Of a DNA stretch of 64,000 nt, positions 38,528 to 48,149 are shown in pieces. The translations under genes and the position numbers were made by a program. The DNA comes from Bacillus sp. BA3 (GTDB taxonomy: Bacteria > Bacillota > Bacilli > Bacillales > DSM-1321): positions 362,303 to 426,302 of the forward strand of contig PIZR01000001.1 in the NCBI GenBank assembly GCA_002835675.1. The letters run 5' to 3'. How positions within the stretch are numbered: the first letter of the stretch is position 1; every line of letters starts with the position of its first letter. The notes below the pieces were generated by a model, which searched no databases, was not told the origin of the DNA, and saw only the letters and a list, made by a program, of their open reading frames with translations.

Positions 38528-38679
38528 AGTGAATTTAAACTTTCTTTGTTTTCAATAGGTGCCATTAGTCCTGCTTAAAAAATCCTAATTGGAAATTTAT
38601 TGATTTACACATCTTCATACACCTTTAAAAATGGCCTTCTATACTTGAACCAGATTCAAATAATAGGAGGGAAAGATCA

Positions 38680-40422
38680 ATGAATAATGAAAGAGCAATG
38701 GATGATTTAATTAAGAATTGGAGCGAATTAGGTAAGAATATGGACCGCCGAAACTTTATCCAGGGAGCAAGTAAGCTTGCCGGACTTTCATTAGGTCTTG
38801 CCCTTGCCCAATCAATGGGCGGAATTGAAGTGAATGCTGCCCCGAAATTCAGTGATTATCCATTTACTCTCGGTGTAGCTTCAGGTGATCCACTCTCGGA
38901 CAGTGTAGTTTTATGGACAAGGTTGGCACCTGACCCGTTGAATGGCGGAGGAATGCCAAACGAAGCCATTTCCGTTAAATGGGAAGTGGCAAAGGATGAG
39001 AATTTCCGAAAGATTGTCCAGCAAGGCAAGGAAATAGCCAGGCCGGAACTTGGCCATTCCGTTCATGTGGAAGTAAGCGGGTTGAAACCTGATAAGGTTT
39101 ATTTTTACCGTTTTAAAAGCGGAGGGGAAGTAAGTCAGACTGGGAAAACGAAAACTCTTCCCCCAGTAGGTTCAAGTGTTTCGAGCTTGTCATTCGCGTT
39201 TGTTTCATGCCAGCAATTTGAGCATGGGTATTATACGGCCTATAAACATTTGGCAAAAGAAGATCTGGATATTGTCTTTCACCTTGGCGATTACATATAT
39301 GAATATGGACCAAATGAATATGTTTCTTCTTCAGGTAATGTCCGTGTACATAGTGGTCCGGAAATCATCACGCTTGAGGATTATCGAAATAGATACGCAC
39401 AATACCGCTCTGATACCCATTTAAAGGCGGCACACGCAGCTTTCCCATGGGTAGTGACTTGGGATGACCATGAAGTTGAAAACAATTATGCAAATGTCAT
39501 CCCGGAAAAAGGACAATCGGTAGAAGCATTCATCAAGAGAAGGGCTGCCGCCTATCAGGCTTATTATGAGCATATGCCCCTTCGTAAATCATCTTTGCCT
39601 AAGGGAGCGGATATGCGGTTATACCGAAATTTCACATATGGCGACCTGGCTTCTTTCTTTGTATTGGATTCGCGCCAATACAGGGATGATCAGGCAAACG
39701 GTGATGGAAGTTCACCGCAAACGTCTGAATCTCTTGATCCGAAACGGACATTGCTAGGTCCAGAGCAGGAACTGTGGTTAACTGACAATCTATCAAAATC
39801 AAAAACGAAGTGGAACGTTCTGCCTCAGCAGATTTTCTTTGCACAAAGGAATTATGGAACACCAGCAGCTCCCAAATTCAGCATGGATTCCTGGGATGGT
39901 TACCCGGCTGCACGCGATCGTTTAATTGAAGTAATCAAAAGAAGCAATCTGGAAAATCTAGTCGTGTTGACTGGTGATGTACACGCAAGCTGGGCAGCCA
40001 ATTTAAAGGCGGATTTCGATGATCCAAATTCAAAGATTTTCGGTGTGGAGTTTGTCGGCACATCCATCACATCTGGTGGAAATGGAGCGGATAAGCGTGC
40101 GGATACGGATAAAATACTAAGTCAGAATCCACATATAAAGTTCTTTAATGATTACCGGGGATATGTCCGATGCAAAGTAACACCAGAACAATGGAAGGCT
40201 GACTATCGTGTAGTCCCATTCGTGACAGAACCAGGTGCGGATATATCGACAAGAGCATCCTTTGTTTTTGATAAGGATCAATCAGGGTTGCGAAAGGTTG
40301 CATCAGCAGCGGTTATGGAAGGTGTACAAAAAACGAACGAAGTCGAGGAAGATCGGACACGTGCCCATAATCGCGCACATGAAAAACAAAGAATGAAAAG
40401 TCAGGGGAAAGTGACCAATTGA
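38680..40422 (+). CDS. phoD: Alkaline phosphatase/phosphodiesterase PhoD
   Basis: This 580-residue secreted enzyme has a twin-arginine signal: MDRRNFIQGASKLAG followed by a hydrophobic stretch and a likely cut after VNAA near residue 50. The PhoD phosphatase domain follows, with FAFVSCQQFEHG, HLGDYIYEYG, TWDDHEVENNYA and LTGDVHASW, the ligands of its Fe/Ca centre. It releases phosphate from phosphodiesters and teichoic acid outside the cell. The genes just behind encode TatA and TatC, the dedicated translocase, as in B. subtilis. AGGAGGG precedes the ATG. Pho-box-like repeats upstream indicate phosphate-starvation control. Confidence 0.95.
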   Translation: MNNERAMDDLIKNWSELGKNMDRRNFIQGASKLAGLSLGLALAQSMGGIEVNAAPKFSDYPFTLGVASGDPLSDSVVLWTRLAPDPLNGGGMPNEAISVKWEVAKDENFRKIVQQGKEIARPELGHSVHVEVSGLKPDKVYFYRFKSGGEVSQTGKTKTLPPVGSSVSSLSFAFVSCQQFEHGYYTAYKHLAKEDLDIVFHLGDYIYEYGPNEYVSSSGNVRVHSGPEIITLEDYRNRYAQYRSDTHLKAAHAAFPWVVTWDDHEVENNYANVIPEKGQSVEAFIKRRAAAYQAYYEHMPLRKSSLPKGADMRLYRNFTYGDLASFFVLDSRQYRDDQANGDGSSPQTSESLDPKRTLLGPEQELWLTDNLSKSKTKWNVLPQQIFFAQRNYGTPAAPKFSMDSWDGYPAARDRLIEVIKRSNLENLVVLTGDVHASWAANLKADFDDPNSKIFGVEFVGTSITSGGNGADKRADTDKILSQNPHIKFFNDYRGYVRCKVTPEQWKADYRVVPFVTEPGADISTRASFVFDKDQSGLRKVASAAVMEGVQKTNEVEEDRTRAHNRAHEKQRMKSQGKVTN

Positions 40423-40492
40423 TAGGGAACCATTATGATGCTTGACAAGGATATAGCGAAGAAAAATGAGAAGATCAGAGGAGTGAATAAGA

Positions 40493-40705
40493 ATGCTTTC
40501 AAATATAGGAATACCTGGTTTGGTGATTGTACTCGTGATTGCACTGATTATTTTTGGACCGTCCAAACTGCCGGAAATAGGCCGTGCATTTGGCCGGACA
40601 TTGTCCGAATTCAAAAGTGCAACAAAAGGATTAGTGAATGATACAGAAAAAGAGGATGAAAACGAGAATAAAGCTGCGTTAAGAGCTGTTAAAAAAGAGG
40701 GATGA
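40493..40705 (+). CDS. tatAd: Twin-arginine translocase subunit TatAd
   Basis: This 70-residue protein has the TatA form: a short N-terminal membrane segment ([14 protein letters not shown], about 8-21), the hinge [16 protein letters not shown] and a charged amphipathic helix. It forms the size-adaptable pore that moves folded PhoD. GAGGAGTG lies before the ATG. It lies between phoD and tatC, as in the B. subtilis phoD-tatAd-tatCd operon. Confidence 0.94.
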   Translation: MLSNIGIPGLVIVLVIALIIFGPSKLPEIGRAFGRTLSEFKSATKGLVNDTEKEDENENKAALRAVKKEG

Positions 40706-40819
40706 AGTAAATGAGATATAGCGGGCGGAAAGACTCGCCTGCTTCTTTTCATGAAAAGAGTTCGAGGGGAAGTGCCTTTTGCTATAGTGCAAGAAAATGT
40801 CTTAGAAGGAGGAGTGAAA

Positions 40820-41554
40820 GTGGAGAGTAAGGATTTACACGTTATTGAGCATATGGAGGAACTCCGAAGCAGAATCATTAAAACACTGATAGGTTTTGTG
40901 GCTTTTTTCATAGTGAGTTTCATATTCGTACAGGATATTTATGAACTGCTCATTAAGGATTTGGAAGGAAAGCTTGCCGTGCTCGGTCCGAGTGAGATCC
41001 TATGGGTTTATATGATAATCGCTGGGGTTTGCGCAATAGCTGCAACGATTCCGCTGGCAGCCTATCAGTTATGGCGCTTTGTGGCTCCAGCTTTGAAACC
41101 GGAAGAAAGAAGAGTTACATTTCGTTTCATACCTGGGCTGTTCATTTTATTCATCACAGGTATCTCATTTGGATATTTTGTGTTGTTTCCAATAGTGTTG
41201 GGTTTCCTCACTTCCCTATCGGCCGGGCAGTTCGAGATGATGTTCACTGCGGAAAAGTATTTTCGGTTCATGATTAATTTGATCTTACCTTTCGGAATTT
41301 TATTCGAGATGCCGCTTGTGGTCATGTTCCTGACCAGATTAGGGATCATCAATCCAGCCGTGTTGAAAAAGTCTCGTAAGATTTCTTATTTCGTCCTGGT
41401 CATAATCTCGATCCTGATTACGCCTCCAGATATAATTTCGGACATTTTGGTTATCGTCCCTTTGCTTGTGCTTTATGAAGTGAGTGTACAGCTGTCCAAT
41501 ATGGTTTATCGAAAAAGGCTTATGAAAGATGAGTCAGCATTACCTGTAACATGA
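40820..41554 (+). CDS. tatCd: Twin-arginine translocase subunit TatCd
   Basis: This six-segment membrane protein of 244 residues is TatC, the receptor for twin-arginine signals. It has the N-terminal HMEELRSRI segment, GPSEILWVYM, YQLWRFVAPALKPEERR, SFGYFVLFP and the ITPPDIISD loop of the family. I start it at GTG 40820 because AAGGAGG lies at 40807-40813; the ATG at 40751 would add 23 residues without a ribosome site. It completes the phoD-tatA-tatC unit. Confidence 0.93.
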   Translation: MESKDLHVIEHMEELRSRIIKTLIGFVAFFIVSFIFVQDIYELLIKDLEGKLAVLGPSEILWVYMIIAGVCAIAATIPLAAYQLWRFVAPALKPEERRVTFRFIPGLFILFITGISFGYFVLFPIVLGFLTSLSAGQFEMMFTAEKYFRFMINLILPFGILFEMPLVVMFLTRLGIINPAVLKKSRKISYFVLVIISILITPPDIISDILVIVPLLVLYEVSVQLSNMVYRKRLMKDESALPVT

Positions 41555-41613
41555 AAATGATAATCACGACCTATTGAATAAATCATTTCTTAGGAAATAG
41601 TTAATGGAACACT

Positions 41614-41647
41614 AAAAAGTTGAGGGGCATATCCCTCAACTTTTTTA
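41614..41647 (+). terminator. Terminator after tatCd
   Basis: AAAAAGTTGAGGG pairs perfectly with CCCTCAACTTTTT around a short loop. Confidence 0.9.
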
Positions 41648-42136
41648 TTGCGGAATAATATTTGTTGGAAATAATCGGGAAATTTTCTTTTCATTTGCCT
41701 CCTTACATTAATGCTTTTCCTATCTATTTTGTTAGGATTTTTGGGGTGTCATCTTCGAACTATGTCCATTGAAGCGAGCATTATAAGATGACTTCTCGAT
41801 GTACTACCCTGGGGAAATTTAGTTCATTCATTCAGATAACTTTGTACAGAACCTCTACAATGTCTAAATGGTGTTGTGGTGAACAAGGAAATCTTCAACT
41901 TTTAAGGGGGATGTTTTATTTTATTTATTAGAAGGAGAGAGGATTCTGGTTAGCGAATTCTTCTAATCACTTGAACAAAAATATGCACCCTACGTAAAAT
42001 CATTCAAAAAATATCGAAAGGGATAAGGGTCGAACAAATTGGTGTAAGAGATGAATGTGTATCTTATGGTTCAAGTATAAATATATATTTAGGGGGGAAA
42101 GCATTATCAAAAAACAAATGGGATGGTGAGAAGTTT
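41648..42136. other. Intergenic region before the YitT-like gene
   Basis: AT-rich, no supported ORF, no RNA that I recognise. A purine-rich stretch at 41922-41943 looks like an isolated ribosome site without a following gene. Confidence 0.4.
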
Positions 42137-42769
42137 ATGAAGGATTTGATGAAAATCATCGCAGGAAACATTTCCATGACCTTTGCCTATGCTTATTTAA
42201 TCGTTCCAAATGAAATTATCAATGGCGGGGTAACTAGTTCGGCATTATTATTGAATGCATTATCGGGTTATAACATTGCCATGCTAGCCAATTTCGTTAC
42301 AGGGCTACTGTTAATCATTTGTTTAGTTTTTCTAGGGAAAGAGTACTTTTTTAAGTCGATCGTAAGTTCCCTTAGCTATATGGTTTTTTTTAATTTTTTT
42401 TATTCATTGAAGATTAATTTCGATATGAATATCGCTTTAGTGATTATCATTTCGTCGATTTTGATAGCGATAGGATATTATTTATGTATAACAGCAAATG
42501 CCTCCACTGTTGGTTTTGACGTGATCGCCTTAATTTTGCATCATAAAAATGAAAAAATTGATATTGCAGCGACAATCAGGATCATTAATCTTATAGTACT
42601 CATACTGGGCCTTCTTGTTTACGGATTTACTTCGATTGTTAAGGGAATAGCGTTTACATTGTTTTTTTCATTTCTTCTAAAGAAAATGCTGGATAGAAAG
42701 CAGAAGGCCGTAAAGTCAGCAGTGGAAAGTGTGTTGGATGAAACCTCCAAGGTTAAAGAATTAAAATGA
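42137..42769 (+). CDS. YitT/YczE-type membrane protein
   Basis: This 210-residue protein has five to six membrane segments and the early PNEIINGGVTSSALLL pattern of the YitT (DUF161) family. It lacks the soluble C-terminal DUF2179 domain of longer family members. Its function is unknown; relatives are inner-membrane proteins of spore formers. No clear strong ribosome site precedes the ATG (GGTGAGAAG is moderate). It is followed by the taurine-type regulon, but the promoter at 42849 starts after it. Confidence 0.72.
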   Translation: MKDLMKIIAGNISMTFAYAYLIVPNEIINGGVTSSALLLNALSGYNIAMLANFVTGLLLIICLVFLGKEYFFKSIVSSLSYMVFFNFFYSLKINFDMNIALVIIISSILIAIGYYLCITANASTVGFDVIALILHHKNEKIDIAATIRIINLIVLILGLLVYGFTSIVKGIAFTLFFSFLLKKMLDRKQKAVKSAVESVLDETSKVKELK

Positions 42770-42848
42770 AAAAATTGCCGACTAACTGGAGACCGTTTGT
42801 TGTATTTAATAATTTTCATTTTGTTATCTAAATATTCTGATTTTTAAA

Positions 42849-42920
42849 TTGACTTTAAAAAAATGAGAGTGTATTATACACATAGAAAGTGGTACTAACA
42901 TCATGACGTAGTGATGTTAT
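42849..42920 (+). promoter_or_regulatory. Promoter and operator of the permease-phnX operon (GntR-type site)
   Basis: TTGACT (42849-42854) and TATTAT (42872-42877) are 17 bases apart. Eleven bases later begins the operator at 42888-42910, of the pattern ASTGRTACKRACRTY followed by RYRAYGTM, shared with 46184-46206 and 51739-51761. Here TAACATCA (42896-42903) and TGATGTTA (42912-42919) also form an exact inverted repeat. Confidence 0.75.
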
Positions 42921-43140
42921 ATCTGCTTCGAATTTCAAAATAGCACTAAGGAAGGAGGAACAGTGATATAGAATCTTAATTTCATAGTCATCTCCTGTGT
43001 TGTTTTTAAAATGCCATGTTTCCAAGTTCCCACTATCTTTGTGAAATTGTAAAGGACAGGCAGCAGAAAAGCCTTGTTTTTACATTCAAGTAGCGATTAT
43101 GTTAGTTGATTCCCCAAAATATTGAAAGTTGGGTGAGGGT

Positions 43141-44553
43141 ATGAAACATCAACAGGAAGAACTGAAACCAGGTCTGAAACAAAGACATTTAACGATGATA
43201 TCTTTGAGTGGAGTCATAGGCGCTGGTTTATTCGTAGGAAGCGGTATCATAATTGGTCAAACGGGCCCCGGGGCGATATTATCATATGTTTTGGCGGGCT
43301 TGATCGTTGTTTTAGTCATGAGGATGCTTGGGGAAATGGCCACAGTTAATCCCAATACTGGATCTTTTGCCGTTTATGCAAGAGAGGGGATAGGTGAATG
43401 GGCCGGTTTTACAACAGGTTGGTTATATTGGTTCTTTTGGGTTATCGTAATTGCTTTGGAAGCAACAGCTGGAGCAGCAATCATACACAGCTGGCTTCCT
43501 TCCGTCCCCGTCTGGGTCATAAGTCTATCATTGATCATCCTATTGAAAATGACGAATATTTTTTCCGTAAAATCGTTTGGTGAATTCGAATACTGGTTTT
43601 CAATCATTAAAATAATCAGTATCATACTATTTTTGTGCCTGGGTGTGGCAGTGATATTAGGGTTTATCCCAACGATAAAACCACCTGGCACTTCGAATCT
43701 TTTAAATTTTGGCGGTTTTATTCCTAACGGGCTAAGTTCTGTGCTTGTTGGCGTCGCCATTGTTTTTCATGCATTTGTTGGAGTGGAGATTCCAGCGATT
43801 GCCGCGGGTGAGACCAGTGACCCGGTAAAATCAGTTAGAAGTGCATTGAATAGTGTCGTTTGGCGAATCCTGATTTTCTATATTGGATCCATCGCGATAC
43901 TAGTGACGCTATTACCCTGGAATTCGGCTTCTTTGCTGAAAAGTCCATTTGTTGCCGTCCTTGAATTACTGGGAATCCCTTCTGCTGCACTGATCATGAA
44001 TATAGTGATTCTCATTGCATTGCTATCCTGTTTGAATTCGGGATTATATACGAGTTCACGCATGTTATTTTCACTTGCACAAAAGGGCGACGCTCCAAAG
44101 GTATTTTCAAAAGTGAGCAAGAACGGCGTTCCTATATTTGCTGTAGTCGGCTCTACTTTATTTGCCTTTATCAGCACCATTTTCAGTTATGTTTCACCTG
44201 ATAAAATCTTTTTCTTTTTAGTGAATTCCTCAGGTGGAGTCGGAATTCTTGTTTATCTGGCCATTGCGGTTTCCCATCTCCGATTAAGGAAGAGAATGGA
44301 GAAAGAGAATCCCGGAATTTTCAAGATCAAGATGTGGTTATTCCCTTATTTGACTTATGCAACCATAATTTCCATGATCTCCGTGTTGATATTAATGGCC
44401 TTTATCGATTCGCAGCGCCCACAGTTTATCTTTACCATGCTATTTAGCTTGATCGTTATCTGTTCATTCTTTTTCATTCGAAGAAAAAAAGCGAAGTCCA
44501 TGGAGAATGAATTGAATATTGTTTCTGGTTCCCCTAATTCTGAAAAGTTATAG
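43141..44553 (+). CDS. APC-family amino acid permease, GabP-like; candidate taurine/aminoalkyl importer
   Basis: This permease of 470 residues has about twelve membrane segments and the amino acid-polyamine-organocation pattern: ISLSGVIGAGLFVGSG near residue 20, GEMATVNPNTGSFAVYA and FVGVEIPAIAAGETSDP. The closest known type is the GABA permease GabP. Taurine is an omega-amino acid like GABA, so this could be its importer (inference from the cluster). I start it at ATG 43141; an in-frame TTG at 43129 is weaker. It is the first gene of an operon with the operator at 42888. Confidence 0.85.
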   Translation: MKHQQEELKPGLKQRHLTMISLSGVIGAGLFVGSGIIIGQTGPGAILSYVLAGLIVVLVMRMLGEMATVNPNTGSFAVYAREGIGEWAGFTTGWLYWFFWVIVIALEATAGAAIIHSWLPSVPVWVISLSLIILLKMTNIFSVKSFGEFEYWFSIIKIISIILFLCLGVAVILGFIPTIKPPGTSNLLNFGGFIPNGLSSVLVGVAIVFHAFVGVEIPAIAAGETSDPVKSVRSALNSVVWRILIFYIGSIAILVTLLPWNSASLLKSPFVAVLELLGIPSAALIMNIVILIALLSCLNSGLYTSSRMLFSLAQKGDAPKVFSKVSKNGVPIFAVVGSTLFAFISTIFSYVSPDKIFFFLVNSSGGVGILVYLAIAVSHLRLRKRMEKENPGIFKIKMWLFPYLTYATIISMISVLILMAFIDSQRPQFIFTMLFSLIVICSFFFIRRKKAKSMENELNIVSGSPNSEKL

Positions 44554-44717
44554 CTTTGGCTCTATACATTATAAGGCAATTCTTCTTTTGCTTCTAAGGA
44601 ACTCCTCAGACAGAATTCTTCAATCACTAATCAGCTAGAATATGATTCCCATAGAAAAGAGAGTTGTGCCATTAAGTGCTTGGTGCCATCTGTCCTTTAA
44701 ATCATGAAGGAGGGATT

Positions 44718-45167
44718 ATGTTGAATGGTTTCCGTGTAATAACTTATGGGACTGTCCTTGTAGCCATATTGCTGTCAGGCTGCAACAATTCAGCTGAACC
44801 GGACGAGGCTCAACAGGAAAATAGTCCAGTCATGAATGAAAATCCCGATTCAAATACGGGTGAAACCCAGGTTATTAAAAAAGGTGTCGGCGATGTGATT
44901 CGATCCATAAAAGGATTGGATTCAGAAATAAGTATGGAGGCGGATTCAGAGAAAATTCAAGAATTGGGAAAAGAGATCAGTTCTAATTGGGATTCGATAG
45001 AAAAGCAAATGGAGGATGAATACCCAAATTGGTATGAACGGATTGAGAAAAACCTTTACCCATTAATTGGGGAGTCAGGGAATCCGGATAAGGACCTTGA
45101 AAAGATGAAACGACTCTCTGAAGCTACTAAAAAAGATCTTCAGTTATTTTTGGAAGAAGTTAACTGA
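44718..45167 (+). CDS. Small lipoprotein of unknown function
   Basis: This 149-residue protein has a signal with lipobox LLSGC near residue 20 and an acidic mature part predicted largely helical (IRSIKGLDSEIS and WDSIEKQMEDEYP). AAGGAGGG at 44707-44714 fixes the ATG at 44718. It sits between the permease and phnX in the taurine/phosphonate regulon, with no obvious terminator on either side. I do not recognise the family; an accessory role at the membrane is possible. Confidence 0.75.
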   Translation: MLNGFRVITYGTVLVAILLSGCNNSAEPDEAQQENSPVMNENPDSNTGETQVIKKGVGDVIRSIKGLDSEISMEADSEKIQELGKEISSNWDSIEKQMEDEYPNWYERIEKNLYPLIGESGNPDKDLEKMKRLSEATKKDLQLFLEEVN

Positions 45168-45238
45168 ATTTTTTCTATAGCCGGGTTTAGCATGTTTGGT
45201 GATTTTTGAGGAGGTAAGGATAAGGAGGGGAGCATAGA

Positions 45239-46069
45239 TTGGAAAATGCAAAAGAATGCAAAGAGGTTCAGGCAGTCATATTTGATTGGGCAGGAACGAC
45301 GGTGGATTATGGTTGTTTTGCGCCGGTCCAAGCATTTGTCGAGATATTCAGGATAAGGGGGATAGATATTACCATTAGGGAAGCAAGGGAACCTATGGGT
45401 TTATTGAAAATGGATCATATAATGGAACTCCTGAAAATGAAACGAATCTCCAATTTATGGATTGCTAAATTCGGGAAAGAACCGGACGAAAGAGATCTAA
45501 AATCATTATATAAGGACTTTGAGGCTTTGCTTTTTAAGGTTCTCAAGGAGAACGCCAAGCCAATACCAGGCGTAATTGAATTAGTTGGCCGTTTAAGGCA
45601 GCAAGGAATAAAAATCGGTTCGACAACAGGGTATACTCGTGAAATGATTGATGTTGTTAAAGAAGAGGCAGAAAATTGGGGCTATCAACCAGATTCCATC
45701 GTTGCGTCTACCGAAGTGCCGGCAGGAAGGCCTGCCCCTTGGATGTGCTTTAAGACGGCGATGAATCTCCAAGTGTATCCACTCAGCAAAATCGTTAAAG
45801 TCGGCGATACGATCAGTGACATCAAAGAAGGCATTTCTGCGGGAATGTGGACTGTTGCCGTATTGAAGGGCGGCAGTGAAATCGGCCTTTCAGAAGCAGA
45901 AATCAACGAAATGGACCCATATGATCTGCAAAAACGGATGAAGCATGCAGAAAATCGTTTTTGGAATGCAGGTGCCGATTTCGTAATTGATGAAATAGGT
46001 GATTTATTGGAAATCATCGATAGGATCAACTACAGATTGACAGAAAAAAAGGATACATTCATTGGTTAA
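45239..46069 (+). CDS. phnX: Phosphonoacetaldehyde hydrolase PhnX
   Basis: This 276-residue HAD-family enzyme has the nucleophile D16 in VIFDWAGTTVD, the Schiff-base lysine near K57 in GLLKMDH, GSTTGYTREM and the late KVGDTISDIKEG. It cleaves phosphonoacetaldehyde, the product of 2-aminoethylphosphonate, to acetaldehyde and phosphate. The TTG start at 45239 is set by AAGGAGGGG. The usual partner transaminase PhnW is not in the window; the class III aminotransferase at 48150 might supply the substrate. It stands in the operon of the permease. Confidence 0.92.
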   Translation: MENAKECKEVQAVIFDWAGTTVDYGCFAPVQAFVEIFRIRGIDITIREAREPMGLLKMDHIMELLKMKRISNLWIAKFGKEPDERDLKSLYKDFEALLFKVLKENAKPIPGVIELVGRLRQQGIKIGSTTGYTREMIDVVKEEAENWGYQPDSIVASTEVPAGRPAPWMCFKTAMNLQVYPLSKIVKVGDTISDIKEGISAGMWTVAVLKGGSEIGLSEAEINEMDPYDLQKRMKHAENRFWNAGADFVIDEIGDLLEIIDRINYRLTEKKDTFIG

Positions 46070-46144
46070 AAAGATTCTTATATATGAGTTAGTGACTATA
46101 ATGGTAAGATACTTTAAATAAATTCAAAATATTCAATTTATTTA

Positions 46145-46206
46145 TTGACTGTTTCATCCAATGGTAGTATTATACATCTTATAACTGGTACGGACGTCGC
46201 AACGTC
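46145..46206 (+). promoter_or_regulatory. xsc promoter and GntR-type operator
   Basis: TTGACT (46145-46150) and TATTAT (46168-46173) are 17 bases apart. Exactly 11 bases after the -10 box, as at the permease promoter, the 23-base operator starts (46184-46206); GACGT and ACGTC inside it form an inverted repeat. Confidence 0.8.
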
Positions 46207-46242
46207 ATTATCAGAAATAACTATAATTAAGGAGAATGTGCT

Positions 46243-48006
46243 ATGGTCGAAACAAAAATGTTAAGAGGTACGAAAGTTAAAATGACACCAAGTGAAGCCA
46301 TCGTTGAGACATTAGTGGCCGAGGGAGTTAAACATATCTCGGGAATTCTGGGATCTGCTTTCATGGATATGCTTGATTTATTGCCAACTGCAGGCATTCG
46401 TTTCATTGGTGTCCGCCATGAACAAAGTGCAGCACATATGGAAGATGCATATTGTCGTGTCTCCGGGGTTGCAGGAGTTGTCATCGGGCAAAACGGGCCT
46501 GGAATGACGAATATGGTCACCTCTGTTGCAGCGGCCAATCAAGCTCATACTCCTATGGTGGTCATATCACCTTCAGCTGGTACACCAACGGTTGGATGGG
46601 ATGGTTTTCAAGAATGTGATCAGGTTTCCATCTTCAAGGCCATCACGAAAGAAACGGTTAGAGTGACACACCCTGGCCGGGTCGCTGATTGCCTCAGGAC
46701 AGCATTTCGGATTGCCTATGCCGAGAGGGGGCCGGTTTTATTCGATATTCCCCGTGATTACTTCTATGGTGAAGTGGAAGATCAAATACTTCAACCACAT
46801 CAATATCGCGTAGATGAACGGGGATGCGGATCATCTGCATCATTGGATAGAGCAGCTGAAATTTTAGCTGAAGCTGAGTATCCTGTCATCATTTCCGGTA
46901 GGGGAACAGTTGATTCGGATGGCATTGAAGAAATTAAGAATATTGCAGAATATTTAACAGCTCCAGTAGCTGTCTCCTATATGCATAATGATGCCTTTCC
47001 TGCTGATCATCCATTATCAGTCGGCCCAATCGGTTACATGGGTTCAAAGGCTGCCATGAATACGCTTAAGAAGGCGGACGTCATATTGGCGGTCGGTACT
47101 AGATTATCGGTATTTGGAACGCTACCATGCTATGACATTGATTATTTCCCTAAAGATGCGCAAATCATCCAAATAGATATTAACCCGAGGCAAATAGCGA
47201 GGACGCACCCTGTGGAAGTTGGGATCATCGGAGATGCCCGTGAAGCTAGCCATGAAATCTTGAAACGGTTGAAGGCTAGTAAACCTAACCTGAAACAAGA
47301 AAAAAAGCGGATGGTCGAAGTAACGAATGAAAAACAAAAATGGGAAGAAGAATTGGTGAGACTTGCGATGATCGATGGAACGCCAATCAATCCGCGTCGA
47401 GCCCTATTGGAATTGACTAAAGTGTTGCCTGAAAATGCCATCGTTACTACAGATATCGGTAATGTATCGTCAACTGCAAACGCTTACTTAAAGTTCAACC
47501 AGAGCCGCAGGCATATCGCTGCCCTTACATTCGGGAACACGGGATTTGCTTACCCATCCGCACTTGGTGCCAAGTTAGCTGAGCCGAATACGCCTGTTTT
47601 AGCCATTGTTGGAGATGGAGCGTGGGGCATGAGCTTACATGAAGTGAGTACGGCCGTTGAAGAAAATATACCGGTCATAGCATGTGTCTTCAATAATAAT
47701 GCATGGTGTGCAGAGAAAAAGAATCAGGTCGATTTTTATAATAACCGTTTTGTAGGGGCGGATATCCAAAATCCTGATTTCGCAGAAGTTGCCCGATCAA
47801 TGGGTGCTGTTGGTATAAGAGTCGAAAAAGCTGACGAGTTAGGGGCTGTCATTGAAGAAGCAATAAAATCAAATAAACCGACTGTCATTGATATACAAGT
47901 AGATGGAACACAATTAGCTCCGCCATTTAGAAAAGATGCATTAAAAATGCCTACTAGATTATTAGAAAAGTATTCTCATTTAGATCATAAAAACTGGGAT
48001 AAATAA
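46243..48006 (+). CDS. xsc: Sulfoacetaldehyde acetyltransferase Xsc
   Basis: This 587-residue thiamine-diphosphate enzyme converts sulfoacetaldehyde and phosphate to acetyl phosphate and sulfite. It has the catalytic glutamate region [15 protein letters not shown] near residue 63, [12 protein letters not shown] and the ThDP/Mg motif [11 protein letters not shown] with [12 protein letters not shown] near 470-500. The [16 protein letters not shown] stretch is typical of Xsc rather than acetolactate synthase. An AAGGAG site precedes the ATG. It is followed by the aminotransferase that makes its substrate from taurine. Confidence 0.92.
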   Translation: MVETKMLRGTKVKMTPSEAIVETLVAEGVKHISGILGSAFMDMLDLLPTAGIRFIGVRHEQSAAHMEDAYCRVSGVAGVVIGQNGPGMTNMVTSVAAANQAHTPMVVISPSAGTPTVGWDGFQECDQVSIFKAITKETVRVTHPGRVADCLRTAFRIAYAERGPVLFDIPRDYFYGEVEDQILQPHQYRVDERGCGSSASLDRAAEILAEAEYPVIISGRGTVDSDGIEEIKNIAEYLTAPVAVSYMHNDAFPADHPLSVGPIGYMGSKAAMNTLKKADVILAVGTRLSVFGTLPCYDIDYFPKDAQIIQIDINPRQIARTHPVEVGIIGDAREASHEILKRLKASKPNLKQEKKRMVEVTNEKQKWEEELVRLAMIDGTPINPRRALLELTKVLPENAIVTTDIGNVSSTANAYLKFNQSRRHIAALTFGNTGFAYPSALGAKLAEPNTPVLAIVGDGAWGMSLHEVSTAVEENIPVIACVFNNNAWCAEKKNQVDFYNNRFVGADIQNPDFAEVARSMGAVGIRVEKADELGAVIEEAIKSNKPTVIDIQVDGTQLAPPFRKDALKMPTRLLEKYSHLDHKNWDK

Positions 48007-48032
48007 TGGTATGAAACTAGAGTGATATGACA

Positions 48033-48065
48033 GGTGCGATGACTTGAATTTTGGGTCATTGCACC
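48033..48065 (+). other. Hairpin between xsc and the aminotransferase gene
   Basis: GGTGCGATGAC (48033-48043) pairs with GTCATTGCACC (48055-48065) with one G-U pair. No T run follows, so it is more likely an mRNA-stabilising or processing hairpin than a terminator. Confidence 0.5.
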
Positions 48066-48149
48066 ATCACTCATTCGCTCTATAAAGGTCAGTAACAACA
48101 TGGGAACTCAACTTAATTGCATTCGATGAATAATAAGGGGGTTTCAAAA

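Noticed and set aside
46243..48006. Xsc read as an acetolactate synthase or oxalyl-CoA decarboxylase-like enzyme
   Set aside because: The [16 protein letters not shown] segment and the taurine-type neighbours are specific to Xsc.
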